A stretch of DNA of 64,000 nt from Brevundimonas fluminis (GTDB lineage: Bacteria; Pseudomonadota; Alphaproteobacteria; Caulobacterales; Caulobacteraceae): NCBI RefSeq assembly GCF_003934285.1, contig NZ_RQWJ01000002.1, positions 620,001-684,000 on the forward strand. Direction: 5' to 3'. The translations under genes were made by a program, and so were the position numbers. Below, piece after piece: positions 17,604 to 25,044 of the stretch. Position 1 is the stretch's first letter. The number at the start of each line of letters is the position of its first letter. The notes beneath the pieces were generated by a model. The model was not told the DNA's origin. It saw only the letters and a program-made list of their open reading frames with translations, and made no database searches.

Positions 17604-17765
17604 TCAGGCGGCTCCCGAAGGGGTGGCCCGGTCGATGATGTCGCGCAGCCGCTTGCGACGCTCGTGATCCTTGCCCTTGTTCTCGAAGAAGTACTCGCGC
17701 TGCAGCTCGACGATCTGCTCGATCACGCGCGAGAGCTCCGCGTCCTTCGTTGGCTCTTCGCTCAT
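17604..17765 (-). CDS. 53-aa conserved-looking small protein heading the restriction operon
   Basis: Begins at the ATG at 17765 with GGGGAG upstream; the longer open frame above lacks a start signal. The sequence is a single charged helix pair (SRVIEQIVELQREYFFENKGKDHERRKRLRDIIDRAT), not the Arg/Pro junk typical of GC-rich noise. It is two bases from the DndD-like gene and therefore almost certainly cotranslated with the restriction module. I recognise no family. It could be a small adaptor or an inhibitor controlling the ATPase. Confidence 0.65.
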   Translation of the reverse strand: MSEEPTKDAELSRVIEQIVELQREYFFENKGKDHERRKRLRDIIDRATPSGAA

Positions 17766-17821
17766 GCTCACTCCCCCCACGGCGTCGGCGTCACGCCAGG
17801 CGCCTCGCCGCGTGCGGGCTG

Positions 17822-17851
17822 ATACCATCCTGGCGATTGCCCGGTTGTAAA
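17822..17851 (-). promoter_or_regulatory. candidate promoter of the restriction operon
   Basis: On the minus strand TTTACA (17846-17851), 18-bp spacer, TGGTAT (17822-17827), about 57 bases upstream of the 53-aa gene. It lies in a 358-base gene-free stretch (17766-18123) that also must carry the promoter of the GAF-like gene on the other strand; the AT-richer part at 17895-17960 contains no other feature I can support. Confidence 0.4.
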
Positions 17852-18123
17852 GAGGCGATCGGCGCAAAGTCGGATCGAAGACGACCTAAGGACCGATCCC
17901 TCTTTTTAGGCTCTGGTTTTCCGACCGGTTTCGTCAGATTGGTGCAACCTTTCTCTGTCGAAAGCTTCATGCCGAGCGTCCGGCCTACAACCCCAACTTG
18001 CGGCTTGATCGTGGTGCTCCTGCAGCGGCAAGGTCGGTTGTGCGAGCGGAAGGCGGCAGCAGACCTCGCCGGTGACGGCTGCGGAGATGGGCGAGGGCGG
18101 TGGGTCGCCATTGGGAGGGGACG

Positions 18124-19098
18124 ATGGGTGAGATAGAGGAGCTGAAAGCCCGGCTGAGGAAGGGCGAACAGTCCTTCTTCGACAAGTTTTCGGCGCGGAT
18201 CACCTACGTCGAGCGCCTTCGACCGATCTTTGGCTTCGTCGCCGTGGGTGGGGCGATGGTGGCCGCCATTGCGCGCTTCATTCCGGGCCCCTGGGGTTTG
18301 GGTCTGGTCGTCACCGGCGCCGTGGTCGCGGCCGCCGGTGGCGGCTTCGTCGTTCTCATGGACTTCAAGAAGCTCGAAATCTCGCAGGAGGGCCGAGACG
18401 CCCACAAGACGGCCGACGACGCGATCGAGGCCTTAGCCGCCAAGACTGCTGAGCTGGAGGCCGCAGAGGACCGCGTCAAACAGACAGCGGCTTTCGACCG
18501 GAAGCGGCTGGCGAGGATCGAGGCGACGCGGCTGATGATCGAAAGCGTCGAGGCCGCCTTTCTCAAGCAAGCCGACGTGCCGAAGTCCGCACAGCAGATG
18601 TTGGAGCGGGCCATATCGAACCTCAGGACCGCCGTCGATTATCAGGCCGGCGATTTCCTCACCTTCACCATCTTCCAGAAAACGGGATCCGGCGCGCAAG
18701 AGCAGATGACGCCCATCGCTCGAGAATGGACGGATGAGCGCGATGCGCTGCGCCTAGGCCGATCCTGGAAGCGTGGTCGCGGCTACACCGGGCATCTATG
18801 GAGTCTGGCTAGGGACAATCCGTTTGCGAGCGTCGTGGAACCCGACACGCGAAAGCGGGAAGCTCAGGAACGCTACAAGGTTGATAAGCCGGACGCTGCG
18901 CGAGAGTCGCGGTACCGGTCGGTGGCGAGCTTCCCGATCCTTATCGGTGCGGACAATGAGATCTGGGGCGTGGTGACCGCCACGAGCGATCGCGTGGGGG
19001 TGTTCGACCGTTCCGGGGATCTTCCGCACCAAGGCGTGGAGACCGTGCGCGACGTCGCCATGGTGGCGAGCCTCTTGGCGAAGTTGAGCGCTCCCTAG
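18124..19098 (+). CDS. two-TM, coiled-coil, GAF-like sensor protein
   Basis: 324 aa from the ATG at 18124, preceded by GGGAGGGG; an alternative GTG 24 bases upstream has no ribosome binding site. Residues 35-51 and 58-79 form two membrane helices. Residues about 95-140 are a coiled coil (AIEALAAKTAELEAAEDRVKQ). The C-terminal 160 residues have a GAF-like pattern ending in 'FPILIGADNEIWGVVTATSD', the typical final GAF strands. No output domain (kinase, cyclase, nuclease) is attached. It is divergent from the restriction operon and could be a membrane sensor or effector of the defence island; this is inference from position. Confidence 0.7.
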   Translation: MGEIEELKARLRKGEQSFFDKFSARITYVERLRPIFGFVAVGGAMVAAIARFIPGPWGLGLVVTGAVVAAAGGGFVVLMDFKKLEISQEGRDAHKTADDAIEALAAKTAELEAAEDRVKQTAAFDRKRLARIEATRLMIESVEAAFLKQADVPKSAQQMLERAISNLRTAVDYQAGDFLTFTIFQKTGSGAQEQMTPIAREWTDERDALRLGRSWKRGRGYTGHLWSLARDNPFASVVEPDTRKREAQERYKVDKPDAARESRYRSVASFPILIGADNEIWGVVTATSDRVGVFDRSGDLPHQGVETVRDVAMVASLLAKLSAP

Positions 19099-19160
19099 CG
19101 GGCCTCGCTTGTTGCGTCAGGACCCCTGTGGCATCATCTGAGAGCGTGAAGGAAAACACG

Positions 19161-19343
19161 ATGTCGGAACTAGAGAAGCTCGAAGCGGAGTATCGTCGGC
19201 TCGCGACGAAGGTCATCTACGCGGGCTTCGAAGGCGGCGTAGACCCCGAGGATCAGGCTCGGCTGGAGCGCCTGTCGGAGGAGTTGCTCCGCCGAAACGC
19301 CATCGGATCGAGCGAAAGCGCCAGAGAGCCTGTGGCGGCCTAA
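19161..19343 (+). CDS. small hypothetical protein (60 aa)
   Basis: Starts at the ATG at 19161 with GAAGGA upstream. A single helical, acidic sequence (MSELEKLEAEYRRLATKVIYAG) with 'DPEDQARLERLSEELLRRN'. Its start signal and helix-forming composition support it as real. No family recognised. It follows the GAF-like gene by 62 bases on the same strand and may share its transcript. Confidence 0.6.
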   Translation: MSELEKLEAEYRRLATKVIYAGFEGGVDPEDQARLERLSEELLRRNAIGSSESAREPVAA

Positions 19344-19515
19344 GCCCGCGTTGGGCTCGAGCCCTCCCCTCGCCTACCCGTCATCTTGAGAACGCCGACC
19401 TCGCGCGGCGTCCAGAAGCAGCCGATTGAAAGGCCGACGGCGTCTTTCCGGAACCTGCGCGCGCGGGTGACCCGATTCCCGGTGTCCGAAGATCAGCGCG
19501 AACACCCCTCCACCA

Positions 19516-20982
19516 TCAGCCTGTCTCAGGAGCGGCCAGCGTCCTGACAAGCTCGACCATGGCCCAGGTGTCGCGCTCGCAGTAGCGGAGCATCGCCTCG
19601 TTCAAAGCTTCGCGTCTCTCCGGCGGGGTGGCCCGGTCGACCGCCTCGATCCAGGCGCATTGGGCCGCACGACCGTCCTGGACCTCAAGATCCTCATAGG
19701 AGAGGTCTGGGACCGCGGTCGGGAGAACGTCCTTGATCGAGAACGACCCCCTCATGTCGGGGTGGTAGTAGTGGGCCCTCACCAGAGGAAGCAGGTCGAC
19801 GAGGCGGTCGATCAGCGCCTGAAGCGCGGGGGCGAGGTCCGGACACCGCTCGGCCAGAGCTTTGAGCCCTCCCCGTTCGGTGGGCAGGTTGTAAGTGATG
19901 ATGGGGCCGAAGTCGCCGAGCGCCGCGATCAGCGCTTCGGCGCAAGGGCGACTGGGATCCTCACCGCTGAGGTCGAGAAACTCCGAATGGGACATGGTCC
20001 CGTCCGCGCGCTCGGTGTGGCAGGAAAACTGGAACGGCAGCGCCTGATAGGGCTTCGAATCCGCCCAGATGGGGATGACCGGGGCGATGGTCTCGAAGTC
20101 GAGATAGTGGCGTGGCTGGCCCCATGCGGCGATCGCCGCGATCAGACCTTCACGATCATGATGCGGGCGCTGGTCGCGGGTCACCTGCAGGATCCGCTGC
20201 TGTATCGGGTCTTCGAGCAGCCCGTCCGGGACGTCTCGGAGGTCCAGATAGCCGGCCTCGGCCAGGCGACGGCCGGCCGCCTTTCCGGCGGCTCCCGGAA
20301 GCAGGGACACCGGGAAGTCCGGGGCGGCCGGGGCGCCGCGCGCGCAGTGGCTGGTGTAAGGGCACGCGGACGGCGAGCGGCAGTGATCGCCGATCGCCGT
20401 TTGCGGCTCCTCCAGGCCCAAGGCGGCGGCGCGCGCGACGAGGGCGGCGCGTCCGGCGAGAGCCTCCTGAAGCGCCTGGCCGCCTTCATGGTCCTTGAAG
20501 ATGCCGGCGTATTCGCCGTCCCCTGCATAGACGAACCGGTTGTCGATGTGCCGCACGACGGCCCGGCTGACCGTCACGCCGCAGCCCTCGAGCACCCAGA
20601 GCTGGGTCGACAGGTCGGCGAAGTGATGGGCCTTCGGCTTGCTGCTGGCTTTCACTTCGGCCAGGCGCCAGCCGTCCTCCTCAGGGATCAGAAGATCGGC
20701 GCGGACATACACGTCGCCATGGTGGAAGGCGGCTTCAAAGATGGGCCGATCTCGCGCCGCCATGGCGTCCGCCGTCTCCGCCAGCGCCGCTTCACGGTCC
20801 TTCGCCTCGATCAGCCGCCCCTCCGGCAGCAGGCGTCGAGCGAGGTCGCCGACGCGGCGGCCGTCGGCGAAAACGTCGTCGTCGATCTCCGCCGCCAGAT
20901 CGGGACGGTGGCGCGACAGCCAATGCCGGCGCTCGCACTGCTCCAGTTCGGCGAGAGAGGATTTGGTCAGAGGTCCCGGCAT
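19516..20982 (-). CDS. DUF2779 protein with Cas4/RecB-like nuclease domain
   Basis: 488 aa. N-terminal half: 'TKSSLAELEQCERRHWL', 'DVYVRADLLIPEEDGWRLAEVKASSK' (the D...E-x-K core of PD-(D/E)XK nucleases) and a Cys-rich end 'CRSPSACPYTSHC', as in Cas4-type iron-sulfur nucleases. C-terminal half: 'YLDFETIAP' and 'LRYCERDTWAMVEL', an RNase-H/DnaQ-like 3'-5' exonuclease fold. This is the DUF2779 architecture; the biological role is unknown but DNA processing or mobile-element defence is likely. No CRISPR array or cas gene is in the window, so it is not a CRISPR Cas4. Confidence 0.85.
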   Translation of the reverse strand: MPGPLTKSSLAELEQCERRHWLSRHRPDLAAEIDDDVFADGRRVGDLARRLLPEGRLIEAKDREAALAETADAMAARDRPIFEAAFHHGDVYVRADLLIPEEDGWRLAEVKASSKPKAHHFADLSTQLWVLEGCGVTVSRAVVRHIDNRFVYAGDGEYAGIFKDHEGGQALQEALAGRAALVARAAALGLEEPQTAIGDHCRSPSACPYTSHCARGAPAAPDFPVSLLPGAAGKAAGRRLAEAGYLDLRDVPDGLLEDPIQQRILQVTRDQRPHHDREGLIAAIAAWGQPRHYLDFETIAPVIPIWADSKPYQALPFQFSCHTERADGTMSHSEFLDLSGEDPSRPCAEALIAALGDFGPIITYNLPTERGGLKALAERCPDLAPALQALIDRLVDLLPLVRAHYYHPDMRGSFSIKDVLPTAVPDLSYEDLEVQDGRAAQCAWIEAVDRATPPERREALNEAMLRYCERDTWAMVELVRTLAAPETG

Positions 20983-21112
20983 GGCCAGAACGATAGATCG
21001 TCGAGCCGTCAGTTGTCAGGGGGCTCAGCTCCTAACCGGCGTGGCCGCCGACCCGGCCGCACCGTCCGACTTCCGGCTTCACAGTCCGGTCGCGGCCTGA
21101 GAACCTTCCCGC

Positions 21113-21820
21113 ATGTGCAACCTCTACACCCTCCGCAAAGGCCCGGCGGCGATCCTCGACCTCGCCCGCGCCATGCGCAGCGACGTGGGCAATCTCGAGC
21201 CTCGTGACCTCTATCCGGACTATCCGGCGCCCATCGTTCGCACGGGCGCGGACGGCGAGCGGGAGCTCGTGCTGGCCAGATGGGGGCTCCCGTCGTCGAA
21301 GAAGGCGCTGCTCGACGCCGCGACGAAGCGGGCCGACAGGCTCCGCGCCAAAGGCGGGGAGGTCGACTTCGGTGCCCTTCTGGCGATGGAGCCGGACTCT
21401 GGGACGACCAACGTCCGGAACACGTCGAGCAGCCACTGGAAACCGTGGCTGGGGCCGGCCAACCGGGCGCTCGTGCCCTTCACGGCCTTCAGCGAGCCGG
21501 GCCGCGACGCGGAAGGTCGCTACCGCCCGATCTGGTTCTCCCTGCCGGGGGATGAGCCGCTGGCCTTCTTCGCCGGAATCCAGGTCCCCCAGTGGACCTC
21601 CGTGCGAAAGATCAAGACCGGACTGGAGACCCTAGACCTGTTCGCCTTCCTGACGACGGAGCCCAATGCCGAGGTCGGCGCGGTCCACCCCAAGGCGATG
21701 CCGGTCATCCTGACGAGCGCGGAGGAGCGCGAGGTCTGGATGCGCGCGCCGTGGGAGGAGGCCCGGGCGCTGCAGCGTCCCCTGCCGGACGGCGCCCTGT
21801 CCGTCATCGACCGGCCATGA
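21113..21820 (+). CDS. SOS-response-associated peptidase (SRAP, YedK/HMCES-like)
   Basis: 235 aa. Met is followed by the catalytic Cys2 ('MCNLYTL', a variant of the usual MCGR), with '[12 protein letters not shown]', the Glu in 'TAFSEPG' and the His in '[11 protein letters not shown]'. In the family, Cys2 forms a covalent thiazolidine with abasic sites in single-stranded DNA and shields them. All active-site residues are present. It is coupled to a small membrane-protein gene by an ATGA overlap. A LexA box lies about 800 bases downstream but belongs to another transcript; I see no box in front of this gene. Confidence 0.88.
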   Translation: MCNLYTLRKGPAAILDLARAMRSDVGNLEPRDLYPDYPAPIVRTGADGERELVLARWGLPSSKKALLDAATKRADRLRAKGGEVDFGALLAMEPDSGTTNVRNTSSSHWKPWLGPANRALVPFTAFSEPGRDAEGRYRPIWFSLPGDEPLAFFAGIQVPQWTSVRKIKTGLETLDLFAFLTTEPNAEVGAVHPKAMPVILTSAEEREVWMRAPWEEARALQRPLPDGALSVIDRP

Positions 21821-22008
21821 TCGACCTCATCCCGCCCTGGCTGGAAGCGATCGCTGGGATCCTTGGCGTGTCGTTCGCCCTGTCCGGGATCGCGCGCGCG
21901 CAGAGGTTCGGCTGGCGGGGCCCGCAGGACCGCACGACGGCATATGGCCTGCTGATCCTCGGGGTCCTGCTCATGGGCGTCGGCCTGATCCGATGGGCCG
22001 GCCTTTAG
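21817..22008 (+). CDS. two-TM small membrane protein (63 aa)
   Basis: Start overlaps the SRAP stop (ATGA). '[21 protein letters not shown]' and '[19 protein letters not shown]' are two clear hydrophobic helices joined by a short polar loop. No family recognised. The last four bases overlap the end of the convergent gene on the other strand. Confidence 0.65.
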   Translation: MIDLIPPWLEAIAGILGVSFALSGIARAQRFGWRGPQDRTTAYGLLILGVLLMGVGLIRWAGL

Positions 22009-22361
22009 GAATCCAGGCGGTCCTTTGGCTCATGGCCCTCGCGAGCATCACGCACGTGCGGCGGAGCCGATCCGTCAGGAGAAGACCAGAGCGGCCAGAA
22101 GGCCAAATGCCAGCCGGGCGGGCTGCCCATGAAGATCATCATGCCGTCGCAGCCCACCCGGCGGCAGCGCGTCGTGCGGCCCCACGGCCTGAACGCGCGC
22201 CCGTTCATCCTGATCAGGACCTCGTAGTCGCAGAGGAGTTCGAGCTGGCAGTGCAGACATCGCGTCCGCAGCCGCCAGCCGTCGCGCTGCATCTGACCCG
22301 CCTGGTTGTGTGGATGCAGCAGCTCCGACAGGTCTCGGCGCTCCGGTTTCTTGTAGCCCAT
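22005..22361 (-). CDS. Cys-rich hypothetical protein (118 aa)
   Basis: From the ATG at 22361. It contains 'CLHCQLELLCDYEV' and 'RCRRVGCDGMMIFMG', two Cys pairs that could form a zinc ribbon, and a conserved-looking aromatic end (PPGWHLAFWPLW). It starts 22 bases after the stop of a 61-aa gene on the same strand, so the two probably form an operon behind the LexA box at 22634-22648. The function is unknown; a DNA-damage-induced zinc protein is a reasonable guess. Confidence 0.6.
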   Translation of the reverse strand: MGYKKPERRDLSELLHPHNQAGQMQRDGWRLRTRCLHCQLELLCDYEVLIRMNGRAFRPWGRTTRCRRVGCDGMMIFMGSPPGWHLAFWPLWSSPDGSAPPHVRDAREGHEPKDRLDS

Positions 22362-22383
22362 CGCTGGCGGGTGAACGATACGG

Positions 22384-22569
22384 CTACCGGAGCGACCGAC
22401 GGGCGTAGGCCGGCAGTCCGGCCGCGATCTCGGCGAGGAAGGCGCTGTAGGCGTCCGGCGACCGGATGATCTCCTGCGCTCGCTTGTCCGAGACCTGTGT
22501 GCTGGCGAGGCGCTCCATGAGTCTGTGCTGGTCGTCGGCGCGTGCGGGGAAAGGGATGCTGTGCTGCAT
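22384..22569 (-). CDS. small hypothetical protein downstream of a LexA box (61 aa)
   Basis: Start ATG at 22569 with GGAGGA six bases upstream, one of the best ribosome binding sites in this part of the window. Sequence is helical and charged (DDQHRLMERLASTQVSDKRAQEIIRSPDAYSAFL as landmarks). Longer open frames upstream are noise. First gene of a two-gene operon. No family recognised. Confidence 0.65.
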   Translation of the reverse strand: MQHSIPFPARADDQHRLMERLASTQVSDKRAQEIIRSPDAYSAFLAEIAAGLPAYARRSLR

Positions 22570-22633
22570 GATGTCCTCCGAAACCCGACCCGGGGGCATC
22601 CGGCCGCGAAGGCGTGGGGTCGTCCAGCAGAAA

Positions 22634-22648
22634 GTTCTGGTTTTGTTC
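22634..22648. promoter_or_regulatory. alphaproteobacterial LexA (SOS) box
   Basis: GTTC (22634-22637), seven bases, GTTC (22645-22648), the exact direct-repeat LexA target known in alphaproteobacteria. It lies 65 bases upstream of the 61-aa gene transcribed on the minus strand and in an otherwise gene-free 276-base gap. A chance match is possible because only eight bases are fixed, but position and spacing fit an operator. Confidence 0.6.
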
Positions 22649-22845
22649 TGTCTTCCACAGCGATGGTTGCGTGCAGACCGCTGGCCGACGCGCATTGCGA
22701 CGTGAAGGGTCGGCTGAGTGCCAAGACCGGACATTCTTCGCCGGCTTGAAAGCGGACCTTCGCGCTGCCGCTCACTCGGAGACCGTTTTCGACCCTCGCT
22801 GCATCGGCAGGATGACTGTGAGGAGCCGGGGCGGCGGCGGAGTGG

Positions 22846-23223
22846 CTACCCAAGATCCTCAACCACGACGTCGAGGACAAAGGCGTCCCCGCACTCCAAG
22901 ACCTTCTGGAAGTAGTCGTAAATCCACGCGGCGATGGATTCCGGATCGCGCGCCGCCAACGTGACGGTCAGATGATTTGCCGCCTCGAAAGATGTGATGA
23001 CGGCCGGACCCAGGGAGTAGAGCAGGTCATCTGACGGGGGCTCCTCGCCGAAGTAGGCGGCGTTGACGCTGTCGGCCATGTACTGGACCCAACGGTCGGC
23101 GTCGCCCTCCAGCGTGAGTGTCAGGCACATGCTGTCAGGCCCCGCGATCATGCGGGCAAGCACGGGCGTCATCCCGTCGATGAGATCGTCGCGATGAGGG
23201 CTCGAGGTCGGTTCGTCAGTCAC
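22846..23223 (-). CDS. hypothetical acidic protein (about 125 aa, start uncertain)
   Basis: The C-terminal 90 residues look like a real folded domain: 'SMCLTLTLEGDADRWVQYM', 'DSVNAAYFGEEPPSDDLL', 'ESIAAWIYDYFQKVLECG'. I chose GTG at 23223 because the protein-like composition fades beyond it; ATG codons at about 23172 and further in are alternatives, and no Shine-Dalgarno settles it. No family recognised and no co-directional neighbour. Confidence 0.55.
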   Translation of the reverse strand: MTDEPTSSPHRDDLIDGMTPVLARMIAGPDSMCLTLTLEGDADRWVQYMADSVNAAYFGEEPPSDDLLYSLGPAVITSFEAANHLTVTLAARDPESIAAWIYDYFQKVLECGDAFVLDVVVEDLG

Positions 23224-23421
23224 TGCGTTGTCCCAAGCCGTTCGCTGCCGATCGCCTGCATCTGGCCCAGACGACCCTGCCAAGTCTGATGTCGACCCTC
23301 AAGGGACCGTCGCCCCGACCCCATTGCGGACGTGGCCCGATAGGTCCACCCTCCAGAGATGGGCTGGACGACGAGGACACGCACTGCAGTCCGAGGCCGG
23401 TCCCAACCGAGGCGGCGCGTT

Positions 23422-23622
23422 ATGAGCAGTTTCAAGGCTCCGCTGAGCGATCCAGCTCAGCGCGAGCATCAACCGAACACCCCGTCTTGGGCAGTCGAAG
23501 AGGACCGGCGCGCGAGGCAAGAAAATCGAGCGGACGCCGCGGAAGGCCACTACTATGTCTGGCTCCTAGTCGGTGCCGTAGTTCCGCCATTGGCGGCCCT
23601 AGCTTGGCGGCTCGTATCGTAA
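23422..23622 (+). CDS. small single-TM hypothetical protein (66 aa)
   Basis: ATG at 23422 with a weak GAGGCGG upstream. A polar, acidic N-terminus (SDPAQREHQPNTPSW...) ends in a hydrophobic helix 'YYVWLLVGAVVPPLAALAW'. Tail-anchored topology. No family recognised. Confidence 0.45.
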   Translation: MSSFKAPLSDPAQREHQPNTPSWAVEEDRRARQENRADAAEGHYYVWLLVGAVVPPLAALAWRLVS

Positions 23623-23768
23623 GCATTTCTACTGGAGCAACTAGCCGGGGGCCGTCTCCTTGGCGCAATTCGTCTGGAAGCTGGGGGAGCAAGTCCGCTC
23701 CACGCCGACAGCCTAACGTTTGCAGACGACCCGTTGCGGACGGCTGCAACGTGATGGAAGCTGCCCCA

Positions 23769-24089
23769 ATGAAACGTCTCATCATCGCAACGGTGGCCCT
23801 GCTCTCCGGCTGTTCCACGGTGACGCATACTTACACTGTCGAGACTCAGGATGCTGAAAGCCCGGTTGTGTCTGCGACGGTCTCGGTGTGCCGGCAGCCA
23901 ACATGGACGCTTGAAAAATCAGGAACCCGCTTCGCTGGGGTAAACCGCAAACGTTGTGAGGGGTCCGGCTTGATCCGGATGACTCATCAGGACGGGACGA
24001 CCACTGACTGCCAAGTCGGATACGTGACGACGATGGATCAGACATTAGCTTTCAACGTCAGAGGCCGGTCGTGCGAACCTCACCCTTAA
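23769..24089 (+). CDS. small lipoprotein (106 aa)
   Basis: Signal 'MKRLIIATVALLSGC' with a clear lipobox (LLSGC, lipidated Cys at residue 15). The mature part contains three further Cys ('VCRQPTW', 'KRCEGSG', 'DCQVGY') and a short all-beta pattern. An in-frame ATG five codons upstream is possible, but the first start gives a proper signal sequence and has GGAAG upstream. Function unknown. It ends at a repeat hairpin. Confidence 0.7.
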   Translation: MKRLIIATVALLSGCSTVTHTYTVETQDAESPVVSATVSVCRQPTWTLEKSGTRFAGVNRKRCEGSGLIRMTHQDGTTTDCQVGYVTTMDQTLAFNVRGRSCEPHP

Positions 24090-24118
24090 ACGTCCGCTTT
24101 CCACCCATAGCGGACGTT
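24089..24118. repeat. intergenic inverted repeat / terminator-like hairpin
   Basis: AACGTCCGCT (24089-24098) and AGCGGACGTT (24109-24118), a perfect 10-bp stem around a 10-base loop, directly at the lipoprotein stop codon. The 'GTCCGC...GCGGAC' form resembles a palindromic intergenic repeat family common in Caulobacterales and sphingomonads (from memory). It may act as terminator or mRNA 3' end. Confidence 0.6.
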
Positions 24119-24202
24119 CGAGCTAAGATCGGCCGTGTCGTCGCCATCGCGCCAGCAGCGGACATCAGCTGCTGGCCTCAAAGCAGACGCTCAGATGCGG
24201 TT

Positions 24203-24976
24203 TCACATCGGCATCAGAGCCGCCATCGGGCTGAGCTCCATCACCAGCATCCAAACCGCCATGGCGATCATCATCAGGTTCTCCGTAAGCGACAGGAAGC
24301 CCAGCGGCACATTGCTGTCGCCGCCGACGCAGGCGCATTTCAGTTCGCGCTTGTCCATGTAGACGGCCTTGAACACCGAGACCGCGCCGATGCCGCCGAT
24401 GAACAGGGCGATCGGGACCGACAGCCAGGTCAGGACCCCCGCCAGCATCAGGGCGCCGGCCCCGAACTCGGCGAAGGGGTAGATCTTGCCATAGGGCACC
24501 CACCGCTTGGCCAGGAGGTCGTAGTTCAGGAACATGGTCGAGAAGCTCTCGACGTTCTGCAGCTTGAGCATGGCCAGCGCCATCATCGACAGGGCGATGA
24601 ACCACTCCGCCGCCTGAACCGTCAGGGGCGTTCCGTGGACCGTCAGGCTCAGCATCGCCGCCATCACCGCCGTGGTCAGGAACACCACCAGCACGGGCGT
24701 GTAGGTCAGCGCCTTGGGGTCGCGGACCTTCAGGCCCAGGAAGCGGCGCAGGTCGTCGTGGCCGCCGATGCGGCGGCCGTCGATGAAGACCTGGGGCGTG
24801 GTCGTCACGCTGTGTTCGGCTTTGAAGGCGTCGACCGCCTCGCGCGTGGTCAGCCAGCGGTCGTCGACGGCGTAGCCCCGGCTCTTCAGCAGATGGCGGG
24901 CCTTCAGCCCCCACGGACAGGTGTGGCCGGGCATGACCATCCGATGGAGGACGGCGGTTCGGGACGTGTCGGACAT
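24203..24976 (-). CDS. glutaredoxin-MauE/DoxX fusion membrane protein under MerR control
   Basis: 257 aa, AAGGAG seven bases before the ATG. Residues about 8-85 are glutaredoxin-like with a 'CPWG' centre (one Cys only, in place of CPYC) and 'TTTPQVFIDGRRIGG', the cis-Pro/glutathione region. Residues about 95-257 carry four or five membrane helices with the MauE/DoxX-type pattern ('WFIALSMMALAMLKLQ', 'YPFAEFGAGALMLAG') and a 'KCACVGG' Cys pair in a loop. It is expressed from a mer-like promoter, so it probably delivers or removes thiol-bound metal ions at the membrane. Metal specificity is inferred only from the operator. Confidence 0.82.
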   Translation of the reverse strand: MSDTSRTAVLHRMVMPGHTCPWGLKARHLLKSRGYAVDDRWLTTREAVDAFKAEHSVTTTPQVFIDGRRIGGHDDLRRFLGLKVRDPKALTYTPVLVVFLTTAVMAAMLSLTVHGTPLTVQAAEWFIALSMMALAMLKLQNVESFSTMFLNYDLLAKRWVPYGKIYPFAEFGAGALMLAGVLTWLSVPIALFIGGIGAVSVFKAVYMDKRELKCACVGGDSNVPLGFLSLTENLMMIAMAVWMLVMELSPMAALMPM

Positions 24977-25011
24977 GATTCACTCCTTGGCTTGGCAATC
25001 CGGAGCGCTCT

Positions 25012-25042
25012 GCTTAGGTTCCGTACTCAAGTACGGAGTCAA
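25012..25042 (-). promoter_or_regulatory. mer-type promoter/operator with 19-bp spacer
   Basis: Minus strand: TTGACT (-35, 25037-25042), 19-bp spacer, CTAAGC (-10, 25012-25017). The spacer contains the perfect dyad CCGTAC-N4-GTACGG (25021-25036). From memory this is almost base for base the Tn501/Tn21 merT operator. The over-long spacer is the hallmark of MerR-family activation by DNA untwisting. The divergent regulator gene begins two bases past the -35. Confidence 0.88.
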
Positions 25043-25044
25043 CC

